Shown here: piece by piece, positions 17,323 through 26,809 of the stretch | How the letters are laid out: every line of letters starts with the position of its first letter | How positions within the stretch are numbered: the stretch's first letter is position 1 | Assembly: GCF_001665235.1 (NCBI RefSeq) | Contig: NZ_LZSC01000057.1 | Coordinates: forward strand, 248,001 to 312,000 | Length of the DNA: 64,000 nucleotides | Source of the DNA: Mycobacterium sp. 1100029.7 | GTDB lineage: Bacteria; Actinomycetota; Actinomycetes; Mycobacteriales; Mycobacteriaceae | Direction of reading: 5' to 3' | Position numbers and translations under genes: made by a program | The notes under the pieces: model-generated | What the model saw: the letters and a program-made list of their open reading frames with translations, nothing else | Database searches by the model: none | Told to the model about the DNA's origin: nothing

Positions 17323-18282
17323 GTGAGAGCCCTCGTGGCGGGTGCCGCCGGGTTCTTGGGGTCCCACCTATGCGACCGTCTCCGCCGCGACGGCGTCGAA
17401 GTTCTCGGCCTCGACAACTTCTACACCGGCAGACACCACAACATCCGGCACCTGGCGCAGGATCCGGGCTTCCGATTCCTCGAGCACGACATCGTCCGGC
17501 CGCTCGACGCGTCGGCCACGGGTCCGGTGGACATCATCTTCAACCTGGCCTGCCCCGCGTCCCCTCGTGCCTACCAGCGCGATCCGCTGTTCACGCTTGA
17601 GACGAATTACGTCGGGACGCGAAACCTCCTCGAACTGGCCCGCGAAACCGGGGCGGTCATTCTGCAGGGCTCCACCAGCGAGGTATACGGGGATCCGACG
17701 ATCCACCCGCAGGTCGAGAGCTACTGGGGCAATGCCAACTGCTTCGGGGTGCGCGGCTGTTACGAGGAGGGCAAGCGAGTCGCCGAGACGCTGATGCTCG
17801 AGTACGCGCGCCGCTACGACCTCCGAATCAAGGTGGTCCGCATCTTCAACACCTACGGTCCCCGGATGGATCCGGAGGACGGACGCATCATCTCGACGTT
17901 CATCGTCCAGGCGCTGCGGGGAGAGCCGATCACCATCTTCGGCGACGGCAGCCACACTCGCTCGTTCTGCTTCGTCGACGATCTCGTCGACGGGCTGGTC
18001 AAAATGGCCGGCAGTGACCCGTCGTTCACCGGCCCGGTCAACCTCGGCAGTCAGACCGAACTCACGGTCCTGGAGACGGCACGTGTCATCAAGCAGATGA
18101 CCGGCTCCTCCTCGGCGACGATTTTCGAGCCCCTACCACCGGACGATCCGCGGAAGCGCAAGCCGGACATCACCCTCGCCGAGTCCAGGCTCGGCTGGAG
18201 TCCGCGAGTCCCCTTCGACGTGGGTGTCGGCCGGACGATCGAGTACTTCAGGGCCTCGCCGGCTAGCACCGGTGACTCCTAG
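17323..18282 (+). CDS. NAD-dependent UDP-sugar epimerase/decarboxylase (UDP-glucuronate decarboxylase-like)
   Basis: A 319-aa extended SDR. The NAD-binding motif GAAGFLGSHL is at residues 7-16. The catalytic Ser lies in QGSTSEVYGDP, and Tyr/Lys in CYEEGKRVAE (YxxxK, about residues 147-151). NLACPASP and GCYEEGKR are typical of UDP-xylose synthase/UDP-glucuronate decarboxylases. It should make an activated pentose or related sugar in the cytosol. GTG start with AAGGAGAA 9 nt upstream. The glycosyltransferase and methyltransferase that follow suggest a small glycan-decoration operon. Confidence 0.8.
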   Translation: MRALVAGAAGFLGSHLCDRLRRDGVEVLGLDNFYTGRHHNIRHLAQDPGFRFLEHDIVRPLDASATGPVDIIFNLACPASPRAYQRDPLFTLETNYVGTRNLLELARETGAVILQGSTSEVYGDPTIHPQVESYWGNANCFGVRGCYEEGKRVAETLMLEYARRYDLRIKVVRIFNTYGPRMDPEDGRIISTFIVQALRGEPITIFGDGSHTRSFCFVDDLVDGLVKMAGSDPSFTGPVNLGSQTELTVLETARVIKQMTGSSSATIFEPLPPDDPRKRKPDITLAESRLGWSPRVPFDVGVGRTIEYFRASPASTGDS

Positions 18283-18324
18283 CGCGGACGTCCAGGCCAG
18301 CGCCGACGCCGCGCATTTGGCAGT

Positions 18325-19509
18325 ATGCATCCAGTGAGATTTCTGCTGGCGAGCTTGGGCAGCCGGGGCGACATCGAGCCGTGCGCCGCCATCGGGCGGG
18401 AGCTGCAGCGCCGAGGCCACGACGTCACCATGGCGGTCCCGCCCAACTTCATCGGCTTCGTCGAGTCCGCGGGCCTGCACGGGGTCGGCCACGGCTCGGA
18501 CCAAGTCGTCCACAACTCGAACATCGAACGCAAATATGGGACGACGGTGAACCCCATCACGGAAGCGTGGGAGATCTACAGTCACCTGACCCAGCTCTGG
18601 CCCGAGCTGGCCACATCGCTCGCGTCGCTGGCCAACGGCGCTGACCTGCTGTTGACGGACGCAAGCGAACAGGGGCTCGCCGCGAACGTGGCGGAGTACT
18701 ACGACATCCCGCAGGCCGCGCTGCACATCTTTCCGTTGGGCCCGGAAAGTACCGACTCGCAGATCACCAAGGAGATCGAAGCCGGCCAGCGCCGCACCCT
18801 TGGCCTGCCCGAGGAGTCGGGTTCCGCACCACGGCGGGCGCTGGAAATTCAGGCGTACGACGAACTCTTCTTTCCCGGCCTGGCAGCGGAGTGGGCCAAT
18901 CAAGACGTCCGGCGGCCGTTCGTCGGCGGGCTGACGCTGGAGTTGCCGGCGATTGCCGACGAGGACGTGTCGACGTGGATTGCGGCCGGGACGCCGCCGA
19001 TCTACTTCGGCTTCGGCAGCAGCGTGCGACTACCCTCCGCTGCGGAGACGGCCGCGGTGATCAACGCGGCGTGTACACGGTTGGGTGAGCGGGCGCTGAT
19101 TTGCACCGGCGTGAGCGATTTCACCGGTGTCCCCGAGTTCGACAATCTGAAGATCGTCAATACGGTGAACCACGCGGCGGTCTTTCCCGCCTGCCGCGCG
19201 GTCGTCCACCATGGTGGCCCCGGTACGACGTTCGCGGGAATCCGTGCCGGCGTCCCCACACTGGCGCTTTCGGTCTCGGTGGATCAGCCGCTGTGGGCGC
19301 AGGCGGTCAACTTTCTGGAAGTCGGGGTGGGGCGGCCGTTCTTCGAAGCGACGCTGGACACCCTGATCGCGGATCTACGAACCATTCTCACTCCGCACTG
19401 CGTCAGCCGAACCCGGGAGGTTGCCGCCCAAATGGCCACTCCCACCGAAAGTGCCGCTGCCGCAGCCGGTCTGCTGGAAGAGGCCGCTGAACGAGGAAGC
19501 GTGTCATGA
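18325..19509 (+). CDS. GT1-family (UGT-like) glycosyltransferase
   Basis: A 394-aa GT-B glycosyltransferase. The acceptor-side N-terminus is LLASLGSRGDIEPCAAIGRE, and the C-terminal donor loop VVHHGGPGTTFAGIRAGVP (about residues 292-310) contains the HHGGxGT motif. It belongs to the family of mycobacterial glycolipid enzymes such as Rv1524/Rv1526c and the GPL Gtf proteins, which transfer sugars to lipid or peptidolipid acceptors. The ATG-start methyltransferase overlaps its stop by 4 nt. Together with the upstream epimerase it probably adds and modifies a sugar on a surface lipid; acceptor unknown. Confidence 0.85.
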   Translation: MHPVRFLLASLGSRGDIEPCAAIGRELQRRGHDVTMAVPPNFIGFVESAGLHGVGHGSDQVVHNSNIERKYGTTVNPITEAWEIYSHLTQLWPELATSLASLANGADLLLTDASEQGLAANVAEYYDIPQAALHIFPLGPESTDSQITKEIEAGQRRTLGLPEESGSAPRRALEIQAYDELFFPGLAAEWANQDVRRPFVGGLTLELPAIADEDVSTWIAAGTPPIYFGFGSSVRLPSAAETAAVINAACTRLGERALICTGVSDFTGVPEFDNLKIVNTVNHAAVFPACRAVVHHGGPGTTFAGIRAGVPTLALSVSVDQPLWAQAVNFLEVGVGRPFFEATLDTLIADLRTILTPHCVSRTREVAAQMATPTESAAAAAGLLEEAAERGSVS

Positions 19510-20225
19510 CCGATCCCTGGATCCTGTACACCGAGGAGATGGACCAGGTCGACGGCTGGTTTTATCAGGCCGACGTCGAGCTCTTCGGTGAGCTGATCGG
19601 TCGCCAGACCGCAGACGACATCAAGGGCGACCTGCTCGAGATCGGCGCCTATCAGGGCAAATCCGCCATCTTGATGGGGTACGGCCTGCGCGACGACGAA
19701 GAACTGGTGATCTGCGATTTGTTCGGCGCCGTAACGGATCACGACGACATCGCGCGGACCTCTCCGCAGGAATACTCCGGCCTCGAGCAGCAGCAGTTCC
19801 TGGCTAATTGGGATCGATTCCATACTCGCCGGCCGACGATTGAAGTGTGCGAATCCTCAGCGCTCGAACTCGGAGACCGGGTGCTGCGCTTCTCGCACAT
19901 CGATGGCTGCCATAGCTACCGGTGTGTAGCACAGGACATCGGGCTGGCCGTGAAGCACACCGGCGAGCGGGGTGTGATCGTGATGGACGACTATCGCGGC
20001 GTCCGGACTCCTGGTGTGGCCGCGGCAGTTTGGCAGGCGGTGGGCAATGGGCTGTTGTTTCCGTTCGCGGCGACGTACACGAAGATCTACGCCTGCGCGT
20101 CGACCGCTGATCAATCGTATTGGTCGAAACATGTGAGTCATCGGGGCGACAATGTGTACTTTCCCGATTTCACGCTGCCGTCCTATCGCAGCGTCTCGGT
20201 CTCCCAACTCGGCGAATCGAGTTAG
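19506..20225 (+). CDS. Class I SAM-dependent methyltransferase (Methyltransf_24-like)
   Basis: A 239-aa protein with a SAM-binding DLLEIGAYQGKSAILM block (about residues 42-57), an ICDLFG acidic loop and RFSHIDGCHSYRCVAQDI, which resembles the metal/acceptor region of sugar O-methyltransferases of the TylF/Methyltransf_24 type. Start ATG 19506 overlaps the glycosyltransferase stop (ATGA). It likely O-methylates the sugar added by the upstream enzyme. It also overlaps the convergent MFS gene by 4 nt at its 3' end. Confidence 0.75.
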   Translation: MTDPWILYTEEMDQVDGWFYQADVELFGELIGRQTADDIKGDLLEIGAYQGKSAILMGYGLRDDEELVICDLFGAVTDHDDIARTSPQEYSGLEQQQFLANWDRFHTRRPTIEVCESSALELGDRVLRFSHIDGCHSYRCVAQDIGLAVKHTGERGVIVMDDYRGVRTPGVAAAVWQAVGNGLLFPFAATYTKIYACASTADQSYWSKHVSHRGDNVYFPDFTLPSYRSVSVSQLGESS

Positions 20226-21541
20226 TCGCGGGCGGGCAGCTCTGTCTTGGTTTGGCTCGCTACGAGATCTTCGGTCAGAGCCTCGTCGGCAAGGTCTTCG
20301 AGCTCTTTGCCCTTGGTCTCCGGTCCAAGTAGGTAGCCGATGACCGTCAACACCCACAGGCCGGCGAGCGCCAGATACGGCGTTTCCAGTCCGTAGTGCG
20401 TGATTCCCCAGCCGACGATCGTCGGCGCCGCAATGGAGACCACGCGACCGCCTCCCACGGCGATTCCAAAGCCGGTACCGCGCAACACAGTTGGGAAGAG
20501 TTCCGAGACGTAGGTGTCGCCGACGCCCCACAGCCAGCCGAGGGTGGCAATGGCAATGGCGCCGAACACCAGGTATCTGTCCAGCGAGTGGGAGGTGGCC
20601 GCCAGGACCGTCGAGGTCAATTCGATGACGCCCGCCAGGATTGCCGAGGGGCGTCGGCCCACCCAATCAGCCAGCGCGGTGCCTAGATAAACGAAGACGA
20701 CCTGCAGAAGGAAGAACACCAGGGCGTAGCGGATCGCGTCGATCGACGTCGCGTGGAATCTCTTCACGATGTATGTCGTCAAGAAAACCGTGACGCCCCA
20801 GTAGCCGACCGCGTTCGCGGTATAGATCAACCAGCCCGCGAGCAGCCGCCGCCGCACGCCGGGGAGTTTCCACAGCCGCGGCTTGGCTGCTGCCCCTTTC
20901 ACGACTCTGGTTTGCACATCGGTGTAGCGATGCGACTCCTTGATGCCCCTGCGGACGAGATACAAGAGGATGGCCGGGATGATCGCCACGATGAACGCCG
21001 ATTGCCAGCCGTATCGGGGAACCAGGGCGAGTGCGACGGCCGCTGCCAGGACGTAACCCAGGGAGAAGAAGGAGAAGATCACGCCGCCCACTCCGAGGGC
21101 GCGGGTTCGCGCCGGCCAGACTTCGGCAGTGTATGGCGCTCCGACGGCCAGTTCCCCAGCGCCGCCCACACCGGTGAGGAAACGCAGCCCGGTGAAGGCC
21201 GCGACGTTGGTTGTCAGTCCGGCCACGGCAGTGGTGATGCCGTAGAGCAGGATTGACGCACCGAGCGTCGTCTTGCGCCCCCACCGGTCGGCGGCGTACC
21301 CAAACCCGATGGTGCCGATGGTGTAGCCGAGCAGAAAGATCGAACCGATGTAGCCGGCCTCGGCGTCGGTGATGTGCAACGTCTTCTTGATGTCCGGGAG
21401 CACCAAGCCGTAGATGTTCACGGCATACGAGTCGAAGCCATAGCCGAGCCCCGCTGTCACCGCCACGAACAGTGCCTGCTTGAAAGTCGCAGGTATAGCC
21501 CGCGGTAACTGGTCCGGGAGGCTGCCCACGTTCGATGTCAT
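20222..21541 (-). CDS. MFS transporter, sugar/aromatic-acid:H+ symporter type
   Basis: A 439-aa MFS protein. It has about 12 helices, with GYAADRWGRKTT in loop 2-3 (about residues 76-87) and LADWVGRRPS as the mirrored motif in the second half. The opening GLGYGFDSYAVNIYGLVLPD and the late SELFPTVLRGTG resemble aromatic-acid or sialate-type symporters. ATG 21541 is chosen because upstream sequence is not hydrophobic. It diverges from the acyl-CoA ligase gene across 123 nt, so import of a carboxylate activated by that ligase is a reasonable guess. Confidence 0.75.
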   Translation of the reverse strand: MTSNVGSLPDQLPRAIPATFKQALFVAVTAGLGYGFDSYAVNIYGLVLPDIKKTLHITDAEAGYIGSIFLLGYTIGTIGFGYAADRWGRKTTLGASILLYGITTAVAGLTTNVAAFTGLRFLTGVGGAGELAVGAPYTAEVWPARTRALGVGGVIFSFFSLGYVLAAAVALALVPRYGWQSAFIVAIIPAILLYLVRRGIKESHRYTDVQTRVVKGAAAKPRLWKLPGVRRRLLAGWLIYTANAVGYWGVTVFLTTYIVKRFHATSIDAIRYALVFFLLQVVFVYLGTALADWVGRRPSAILAGVIELTSTVLAATSHSLDRYLVFGAIAIATLGWLWGVGDTYVSELFPTVLRGTGFGIAVGGGRVVSIAAPTIVGWGITHYGLETPYLALAGLWVLTVIGYLLGPETKGKELEDLADEALTEDLVASQTKTELPARD

Positions 21542-21664
21542 GCGCGAACGGTATGCGCCGAGCTTCCGATGCAGAAGCATCACGATCCGCCTGATCAGAA
21601 CGCGTACGGGACCGCAGAGTAGCCTCGGCAACTTAGATGAAGCACTGCTGGACAGGAGCCGGGT

Positions 21665-23212
21665 GTGACCCAACCGCGAGCGCTCACCCTTCCCGCGCTC
21701 CTGGCACAGGGCGTTCGCCAGTTCGGTACGCAGACCTACGTTGTGACACCGACCGAGCGCATCACCTACGAGCAGGCTGATCAGCGGTCGGCGCACATCG
21801 CGCGCCGGTTACTGCAAGACGGCGTCGGCAAGGGCAGCCGCGTCGGGCTGTTCTTCACCAACGGCGTCGAGTGGATCACCTGGTGGCTCGCCGTGTCGCG
21901 GATCGGCGCCTTGGCCGTCCCGATGAGCACCATGTACACGCCAGCCGAGATCGCAAAAGTGTTGCGGCTGGCCGACATCGGACTTCTCGTCGCCCCCAGC
22001 CAGGTACTCGACAAAGACGTCGCCGAACAGTTCGAATCCGCGCTGCCGCAGCTGTCCGGTCAACATTCCGGCCGTCTGGCGTTATCCGCCGCGCCCTATT
22101 TGCGTCGCATCGTGCTCACCGGCGAGGTAACCCGAACGTGGGCAACCCGTTGGGATGACGGTAGCGCCGCGGGCGTCTCCCCGGAGGTGCTGGCGGCGGT
22201 CGAGAACGAGGTGTCCCCTGCCGATCTGGCGATCATGGTGCACACCTCGGGATCCACCGCGGATCCCAAGGGAGTGCTGCACACTCATGGCACCGTCGTC
22301 CGGCAGACCTCGACATGGCCGGCAGCCATCCGGGCGCTCACCGGATCGGCGTCCCCGACCAAGATCTTGTGCGCGATGCCCTTCTTTTGGATCGGCGGCC
22401 TGCTCGCGGCTACTGGGGCGTTGCATGAACCGGTCACGCTGCTGGTCATGCCACGCCTCGAGGCGGGCACGGCGTTGGACTTGGTCGAAGCCGAACGCGC
22501 CACCGGAATCGTCGGCTGGCCCGCCTTCACCCAGCGCCTGCGAGAGCACCCCACCTTCGCGGGTCGCGATCTGAGCAGCGCACCGATGCTGCGTGACGGC
22601 CCACTGGATCTTGCGATGATCAATGTGCCCGACGGATTTCCCGTGCACCGCACTATGTCTGAGACCGCAGGGGGTTTCGTCTTCACCGACATGAGCATCG
22701 TCGACGACCGGGGCGTAGCCGTCCCCGCGGGGACGACCGGCGAACTGTTGGTCCGCGGCATCGGCGTCATGGCCGGCTACAACAAGCGCGAGCGGTGGGA
22801 AACCTTCGACGCCGACGGCTGGTATCACACCGGAGATCGGGTCTATCGCATCGAGAATGACCCGCGCTTGTTCTATGTCGGACGCACCAGCGAACTCATC
22901 AAATCGGCGGGCGCCAACGTATCCCCGCTCGAAGTCGAGGCCGTCATCGAGGAATTCGATGACATCGCTCAGTGTGTTGTCGTCGGAATCGACGACCCCG
23001 AACGGGGCGAAGAAGTGTGTGCCGTCGTCGTTGCCACTCAGGCGACGATCGACCTTTCCTCGCTGGCTGCGCGGGCGCGACATCACTTGTCCAGCTACAA
23101 GGTACCCACGCGTTGGGCGATCGCCACAAGTGACCAGATTCCCACGTTGCCCAGCGGCAAACTGAACCGTAAAGCCTTGCGCGAGATGTTGATCAGCGGG
23201 TCATTGGCCTGA
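21665..23212 (+). CDS. Acyl-CoA synthetase / AMP-forming ligase (FadD-like)
   Basis: A 515-aa ANL-superfamily ligase. The AMP-binding P-loop is VHTSGSTADPKGVLHTH (about residues 195-211). The hinge is GWYHTGDRVYRIENDPRLFYVGR, and the C-terminal lysine lies in LPSGKLNRKALRE. It activates a carboxylic acid to an acyl-CoA (or acyl-AMP). GTG start with AGGAG 7 nt upstream. The enoyl-CoA hydratase gene is convergent and overlaps its 3' end by 12 nt. Substrate unknown. Confidence 0.85.
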   Translation: MTQPRALTLPALLAQGVRQFGTQTYVVTPTERITYEQADQRSAHIARRLLQDGVGKGSRVGLFFTNGVEWITWWLAVSRIGALAVPMSTMYTPAEIAKVLRLADIGLLVAPSQVLDKDVAEQFESALPQLSGQHSGRLALSAAPYLRRIVLTGEVTRTWATRWDDGSAAGVSPEVLAAVENEVSPADLAIMVHTSGSTADPKGVLHTHGTVVRQTSTWPAAIRALTGSASPTKILCAMPFFWIGGLLAATGALHEPVTLLVMPRLEAGTALDLVEAERATGIVGWPAFTQRLREHPTFAGRDLSSAPMLRDGPLDLAMINVPDGFPVHRTMSETAGGFVFTDMSIVDDRGVAVPAGTTGELLVRGIGVMAGYNKRERWETFDADGWYHTGDRVYRIENDPRLFYVGRTSELIKSAGANVSPLEVEAVIEEFDDIAQCVVVGIDDPERGEEVCAVVVATQATIDLSSLAARARHHLSSYKVPTRWAIATSDQIPTLPSGKLNRKALREMLISGSLA

Positions 23213-23983
23213 TTTCTCGCCGATCTGGCTTCGGTTGCGGGCCGAGACGTCACCAAAGCGCTTGCCGAGCCCGGCGAGATCTGCTTTGTGTGCTCCCGCG
23301 ATCTGCCCCTCAGCGGCCAAGGCCGGATCGGTCACCGCCGACGCCCCGCGGACGTAGATCTCCTTGAGCCCCAACATGGTTGGGGCGGGCACCTCGGTAA
23401 TCTGAGCAGCCAGCGCCAGGGCGCGGTTCAACAGCTGGTCGTGAGCGACCACCTCGGTGACGAGCCCGATGCGTGCGGCTCTCGCGGCGTCGACCACCTC
23501 GCCGGTCATGGACAATCGACGCGCCATCGCCGCACCGACCACCTGCGGCAGGCGAGCCGTCATCCCGCCGCCGGGCAGGATCCCAACCCGAGCATGGGTG
23601 TCGGCGAACACCGCACGTTCTGACGCGACGAGAAAGTCGCAACCCAAGGCGATTTCGAGACCTCCGGTGAAGGTGGCCCCGTTGATCGCCCCGACAATGG
23701 GCGTGCGCATCTCGGCCACGGCGGCAATGCAGCTGTTCGTGCGGAATTCGGCAAAATAGTCCATTCCGTCGCGTGCGGCTTCCTTGAGATCCAGGCCCGC
23801 GCAGAACGCGGGGTCAGTACCGGTGATCACCACCGCCCGCACGGCGTCGTCAGCGTCGGACTCTTTGAGCGCGGCATAAAGCGCCCGAATCAGGTCGCGG
23901 CTCAGGGCATTTCGCGCCTCAGGGCGGTTAAGGGTCAGGAGGCGCACCGACCCCCGGTCGCTGCGGATCAGTGGATCGTCCAT
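23201..23983 (-). CDS. Enoyl-CoA hydratase/isomerase family protein
   Basis: A 260-aa crotonase-fold protein. It has the oxyanion-hole segments PAFCAGLDLKEA (about residues 58-69) and GAINGATFTGGLEIALGCDF (about 97-116). The catalytic-Glu positions differ between hydratases and other crotonases, and GILPGGGMTARLPQ is the second active-site region here. It probably acts on a CoA ester in degradation of a fatty or aromatic acid, as the neighbouring ligase suggests. It starts 17 nt before the stop of a CAP-domain gene. Confidence 0.8.
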   Translation of the reverse strand: MDDPLIRSDRGSVRLLTLNRPEARNALSRDLIRALYAALKESDADDAVRAVVITGTDPAFCAGLDLKEAARDGMDYFAEFRTNSCIAAVAEMRTPIVGAINGATFTGGLEIALGCDFLVASERAVFADTHARVGILPGGGMTARLPQVVGAAMARRLSMTGEVVDAARAARIGLVTEVVAHDQLLNRALALAAQITEVPAPTMLGLKEIYVRGASAVTDPALAAEGQIAGAHKADLAGLGKRFGDVSARNRSQIGEKSGQ

Positions 23984-23999
23984 GCAGTCCTTGATGGCC

Positions 24000-24479
24000 T
24001 CAAGCGGCGAAGTCGCCGACGACGGTCATTTTGTTGCCATCAGAAGCGGTGGCGAAGCCGGCCGCGGTGTAGGCGCAATTGAGAATGATCGCGCGGTGTG
24101 GCGGACTTTGCATCCACAGGTCGAGCGCTTGGTCGGGATTGGCAGCAGATCCGGTGCCCCAAAACACGACTTCGCCGCTGTAGGGGGTCCGATAGCCCGC
24201 ATCCGTGATGCGCACCTGCGGTGACGAGCCGTCCGAACCGATGTGGCCGTTCACACCGTTTTGCAGCATGTCGTTGGCGTGCCGCTGCGCGGCTTCTGTC
24301 AGCCGCGGGTCGTCACCGATCGCGGCGCACCCTTGGCGGACCCGGTTGACGCCGCCGTACAGCGCGGACCCGTCGGCGCGCGCGGCAGACCCCACGCTCC
24401 CGGGCGCGGTGACAAGCAGCGCGCCGAGCGAGCACACGGCGATGACCTTGGCTTTCGTCGTGATGTTGCCACTAGCCAT
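24000..24479 (-). CDS. Secreted CAP/SCP-domain protein
   Basis: A 159-aa protein with a signal peptide (hydrophobic about residues 11-34, likely cleavage after AARA). Its CAP domain shows LYGGVNRVRQGCAAIGDDPR, LTEAAQRHANDML, GHIGSDG, SGEVVFWGT and WMQSPPHRAIILN. The two His and Glu residues of the CAP cavity are present (HAND, GHIG, SGEV, PPHR). Two Cys are in position to form a disulfide. It should be exported; CAP proteins bind sterols or lipids or have proteolytic relatives, so a function cannot be given. Confidence 0.8.
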   Translation of the reverse strand: MASGNITTKAKVIAVCSLGALLVTAPGSVGSAARADGSALYGGVNRVRQGCAAIGDDPRLTEAAQRHANDMLQNGVNGHIGSDGSSPQVRITDAGYRTPYSGEVVFWGTGSAANPDQALDLWMQSPPHRAIILNCAYTAAGFATASDGNKMTVVGDFAA

Positions 24480-24563
24480 GTACTGCTTATCGGTCGTTGG
24501 GGCGAAAACGTTACCGTCTCGTGACCATGAGTCGGGTTCGGTGGCGCGGCGCGAGCCGAAGGA

Positions 24564-25202
24564 TCAGAACGTCCAGCTCTTGCGCGGATCGATGACGAAG
24601 CCATGGCGCTGCGCCGTGGCGTCGCCGTGATTCTGGCTGAACCCACCGACGACCACGCACGCGACGACAACGTCTTGCACGCCGCAGGTGATCTGGTCAC
24701 CGCCCATCAACGTTCCACCGGCACCCAACACGACCTTCTGTCCCGAGGCCAACGGCTTCCCGTTGAGCTTGTCGGCGGCAGGTGGCGTGTTCTGGTCGAA
24801 ATGCGCCTCGCGGTCGCCGGCGTAGGCCTGGTTCGCCGGACGACCGATTCCGGGAATCGTCCCGAAGCAATAGGCCGCCGTATCACCGAGACTGCTCCAC
24901 ATCGCGCACTGCAACCCGGTCGGGCTCGTGAAAGTCGCCAGAGGATAGATGCCCTGGTTGTCACCCACGTGATCCGCCGATACGTCGGCGAACGCGTCGA
25001 CGTTCGGGAAGCCGGCCGGGGGTGGGGCCTGCGCCTCCGTGGGCGACAGCGGTGTGGACACATCGACGAGGAGAGCTGAATAGTGCTGGCTCCCAATAGC
25101 ATTGACGGGTATGCGAACAGCAAGAATTACTGCGGCGACCGCGAGCACGCCCGAGACCAGAACGACCAGAACCCACGCCGGCGTAGCCTGTTTCACCGTC
25201 AT
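24564..25202 (-). CDS. Membrane-anchored exported protein, function unknown
   Basis: A 212-aa protein with one N-terminal transmembrane helix (about residues 9-30) and an extracytoplasmic body with four Cys, probably two disulfides. I recognise no catalytic motif. Start ATG 25202 has AAAGGCGG upstream; upstream sequence in frame is unlike protein. Similar single-span proteins are common in mycobacteria. It lies between a CAP protein and an adenylate cyclase, all on the minus strand. Confidence 0.65.
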   Translation of the reverse strand: MTVKQATPAWVLVVLVSGVLAVAAVILAVRIPVNAIGSQHYSALLVDVSTPLSPTEAQAPPPAGFPNVDAFADVSADHVGDNQGIYPLATFTSPTGLQCAMWSSLGDTAAYCFGTIPGIGRPANQAYAGDREAHFDQNTPPAADKLNGKPLASGQKVVLGAGGTLMGGDQITCGVQDVVVACVVVGGFSQNHGDATAQRHGFVIDPRKSWTF

Positions 25203-25297
25203 CCGGCCGCCTTTCTGTTTCAAACCGACACGCGACACGCTACTGTCAGCCGCGCCTGTTTGCCGGTGATTCGAGCCACAACGTGCGCACGTTTGCC

Positions 25298-26803
25298 TCA
25301 AATGACGGTGTAGACCTGTACGGCAACGGATTTGCCCTTCACCACGTGGGAGCCGCGGTCGAGCAAGCCAGGTGGTCGGTGCGTCAGCGCGTCCACGCAC
25401 GAACCGGTAACCAGAATCGCGTCGCCGGTAGCTTTGGTGAGTTGTTCCACGCGCGCAGCGACGTTGACCACGTCGCCGATCAGTGTGAACTCCAGTTTGC
25501 CGCCACCGCCGATTGTTCCAGCGATTACCACACCGGTGTTGATACCTACTCCGATTCGCAGCGCACCTTCGAAGCGTTCCTCGACGTGGCGGCGAATCGC
25601 AACGGCGACGGAGACGGCGGCGTCAGCATGAGCCACGAGCTCGTTCGGTGCGCCGAAGACAGCCAGTGCTCCGTCGCCGAGGAACTTATTGACATGTCCC
25701 CCGGCCTCGACCACGGCGGGCACCACGATGTCGAACAGAACGTTGAGCCGTGCAACCGTGTCCTCGGCGGTGTTAGCTTCGGCGAAAGCGGTGAAGTCCC
25801 GAATGTCTACGAACATCACGGTCACCTGGCGGCGTTCTCCGGTGAATACATCGTCGCCCTGTTGAAGTAGCCGTGCCGCCAGAGCAGGGTCGACATAGCT
25901 GCCGAACGCGGCCTGAAGTCGTTGCCGCTCAGCCAAACCCGCCTGCATGCGATTGAAGGAGGCGGCCAAAACGCCTAGGTCGTCATCCTGGACGACCGGC
26001 AGGCGTTGCCGGAAGTCGCCTGCCGCAACACGTTCGGCGCCTTCGGCGAGATCGCGAATAGGTTGCATGGACTGCGAAAGTCCCAGACCAACGGTGATCG
26101 GAACACCGAACACAACCGCGAAAGCGAATCCGATAGCTACCGACATGATCGGGGCATCGGTAGCCGGAGCGAAGGCGGTCGCCACCATGGCGCCGCCAAC
26201 GGCGTAGGCGAACGCGGTGGCGACCATGGCCACGTTCGACCGCCTGGCAAAAGTCGGGTGCGACCGCGGCAACGAATCGCCGATTTCGGTGTCGCCGGCC
26301 AGCGCAATTCTGACCGGACGCTGCATACCTTCGATGATGGCGTGGAAAGCGACCAGCTGGATCGCCACTCCGATGACAGCACCGCGAATGCCGTATTGGA
26401 CCAACCTTGTCCACTGCGTTTCAGCGAGACTGCCGATCAACACCGATAACGCCGCGGCCCATACGCCAGTGGCCCACACCGTCCACACCGAAGCTCTGCG
26501 GGTGTAACGGTAGGTCTCTTCGAGTATGGCTGCCCGATCGATGTCGCGACCGGATGCCCACTGCCCCATCAGGCTTATCCATCGGCAACCTGGAAGAACC
26601 ATGATGCACACGAAAAGCAACACGGCTACGGCAGTGACGGCAGTCGCTTCAAGGTAGCGATCGGACTTCTCGGACGCGACGATCGGAAACGACAGAAGGA
26701 GCAGGTAAATCGGGAACGAAATGAAGAGCCCGGCTATGTAGAGAGTCCATGGGTAATGCCTGGGTCCATATCGATTCCACGTCCACTGCCAGATGCGGTC
26801 CAT
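25298..26803 (-). CDS. Membrane adenylate cyclase, HAMP plus class III cyclase domain
   Basis: A 501-aa protein with six predicted transmembrane helices (residues about 20-245). A HAMP domain follows (QPIRDLAEGAERVAAGDF, about 255-305), then a class III cyclase domain (about 320-495). Catalytic features include the metal Asp in FVDIRDF, substrate Lys in NKFLGDG, the second metal Asp in NKFLGDG and the adenine-side LIGDVVNVAARVEQ. This architecture matches M. tuberculosis Rv1318c-Rv1320c/Rv3645. It should make cAMP from ATP at the inner face of the membrane. It is 6 nt downstream of the PGRP-type amidase gene, so probably co-transcribed. Confidence 0.9.
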   Translation of the reverse strand: MDRIWQWTWNRYGPRHYPWTLYIAGLFISFPIYLLLLSFPIVASEKSDRYLEATAVTAVAVLLFVCIMVLPGCRWISLMGQWASGRDIDRAAILEETYRYTRRASVWTVWATGVWAAALSVLIGSLAETQWTRLVQYGIRGAVIGVAIQLVAFHAIIEGMQRPVRIALAGDTEIGDSLPRSHPTFARRSNVAMVATAFAYAVGGAMVATAFAPATDAPIMSVAIGFAFAVVFGVPITVGLGLSQSMQPIRDLAEGAERVAAGDFRQRLPVVQDDDLGVLAASFNRMQAGLAERQRLQAAFGSYVDPALAARLLQQGDDVFTGERRQVTVMFVDIRDFTAFAEANTAEDTVARLNVLFDIVVPAVVEAGGHVNKFLGDGALAVFGAPNELVAHADAAVSVAVAIRRHVEERFEGALRIGVGINTGVVIAGTIGGGGKLEFTLIGDVVNVAARVEQLTKATGDAILVTGSCVDALTHRPPGLLDRGSHVVKGKSVAVQVYTVI

Positions 26804-26809
26804 CCCGAA

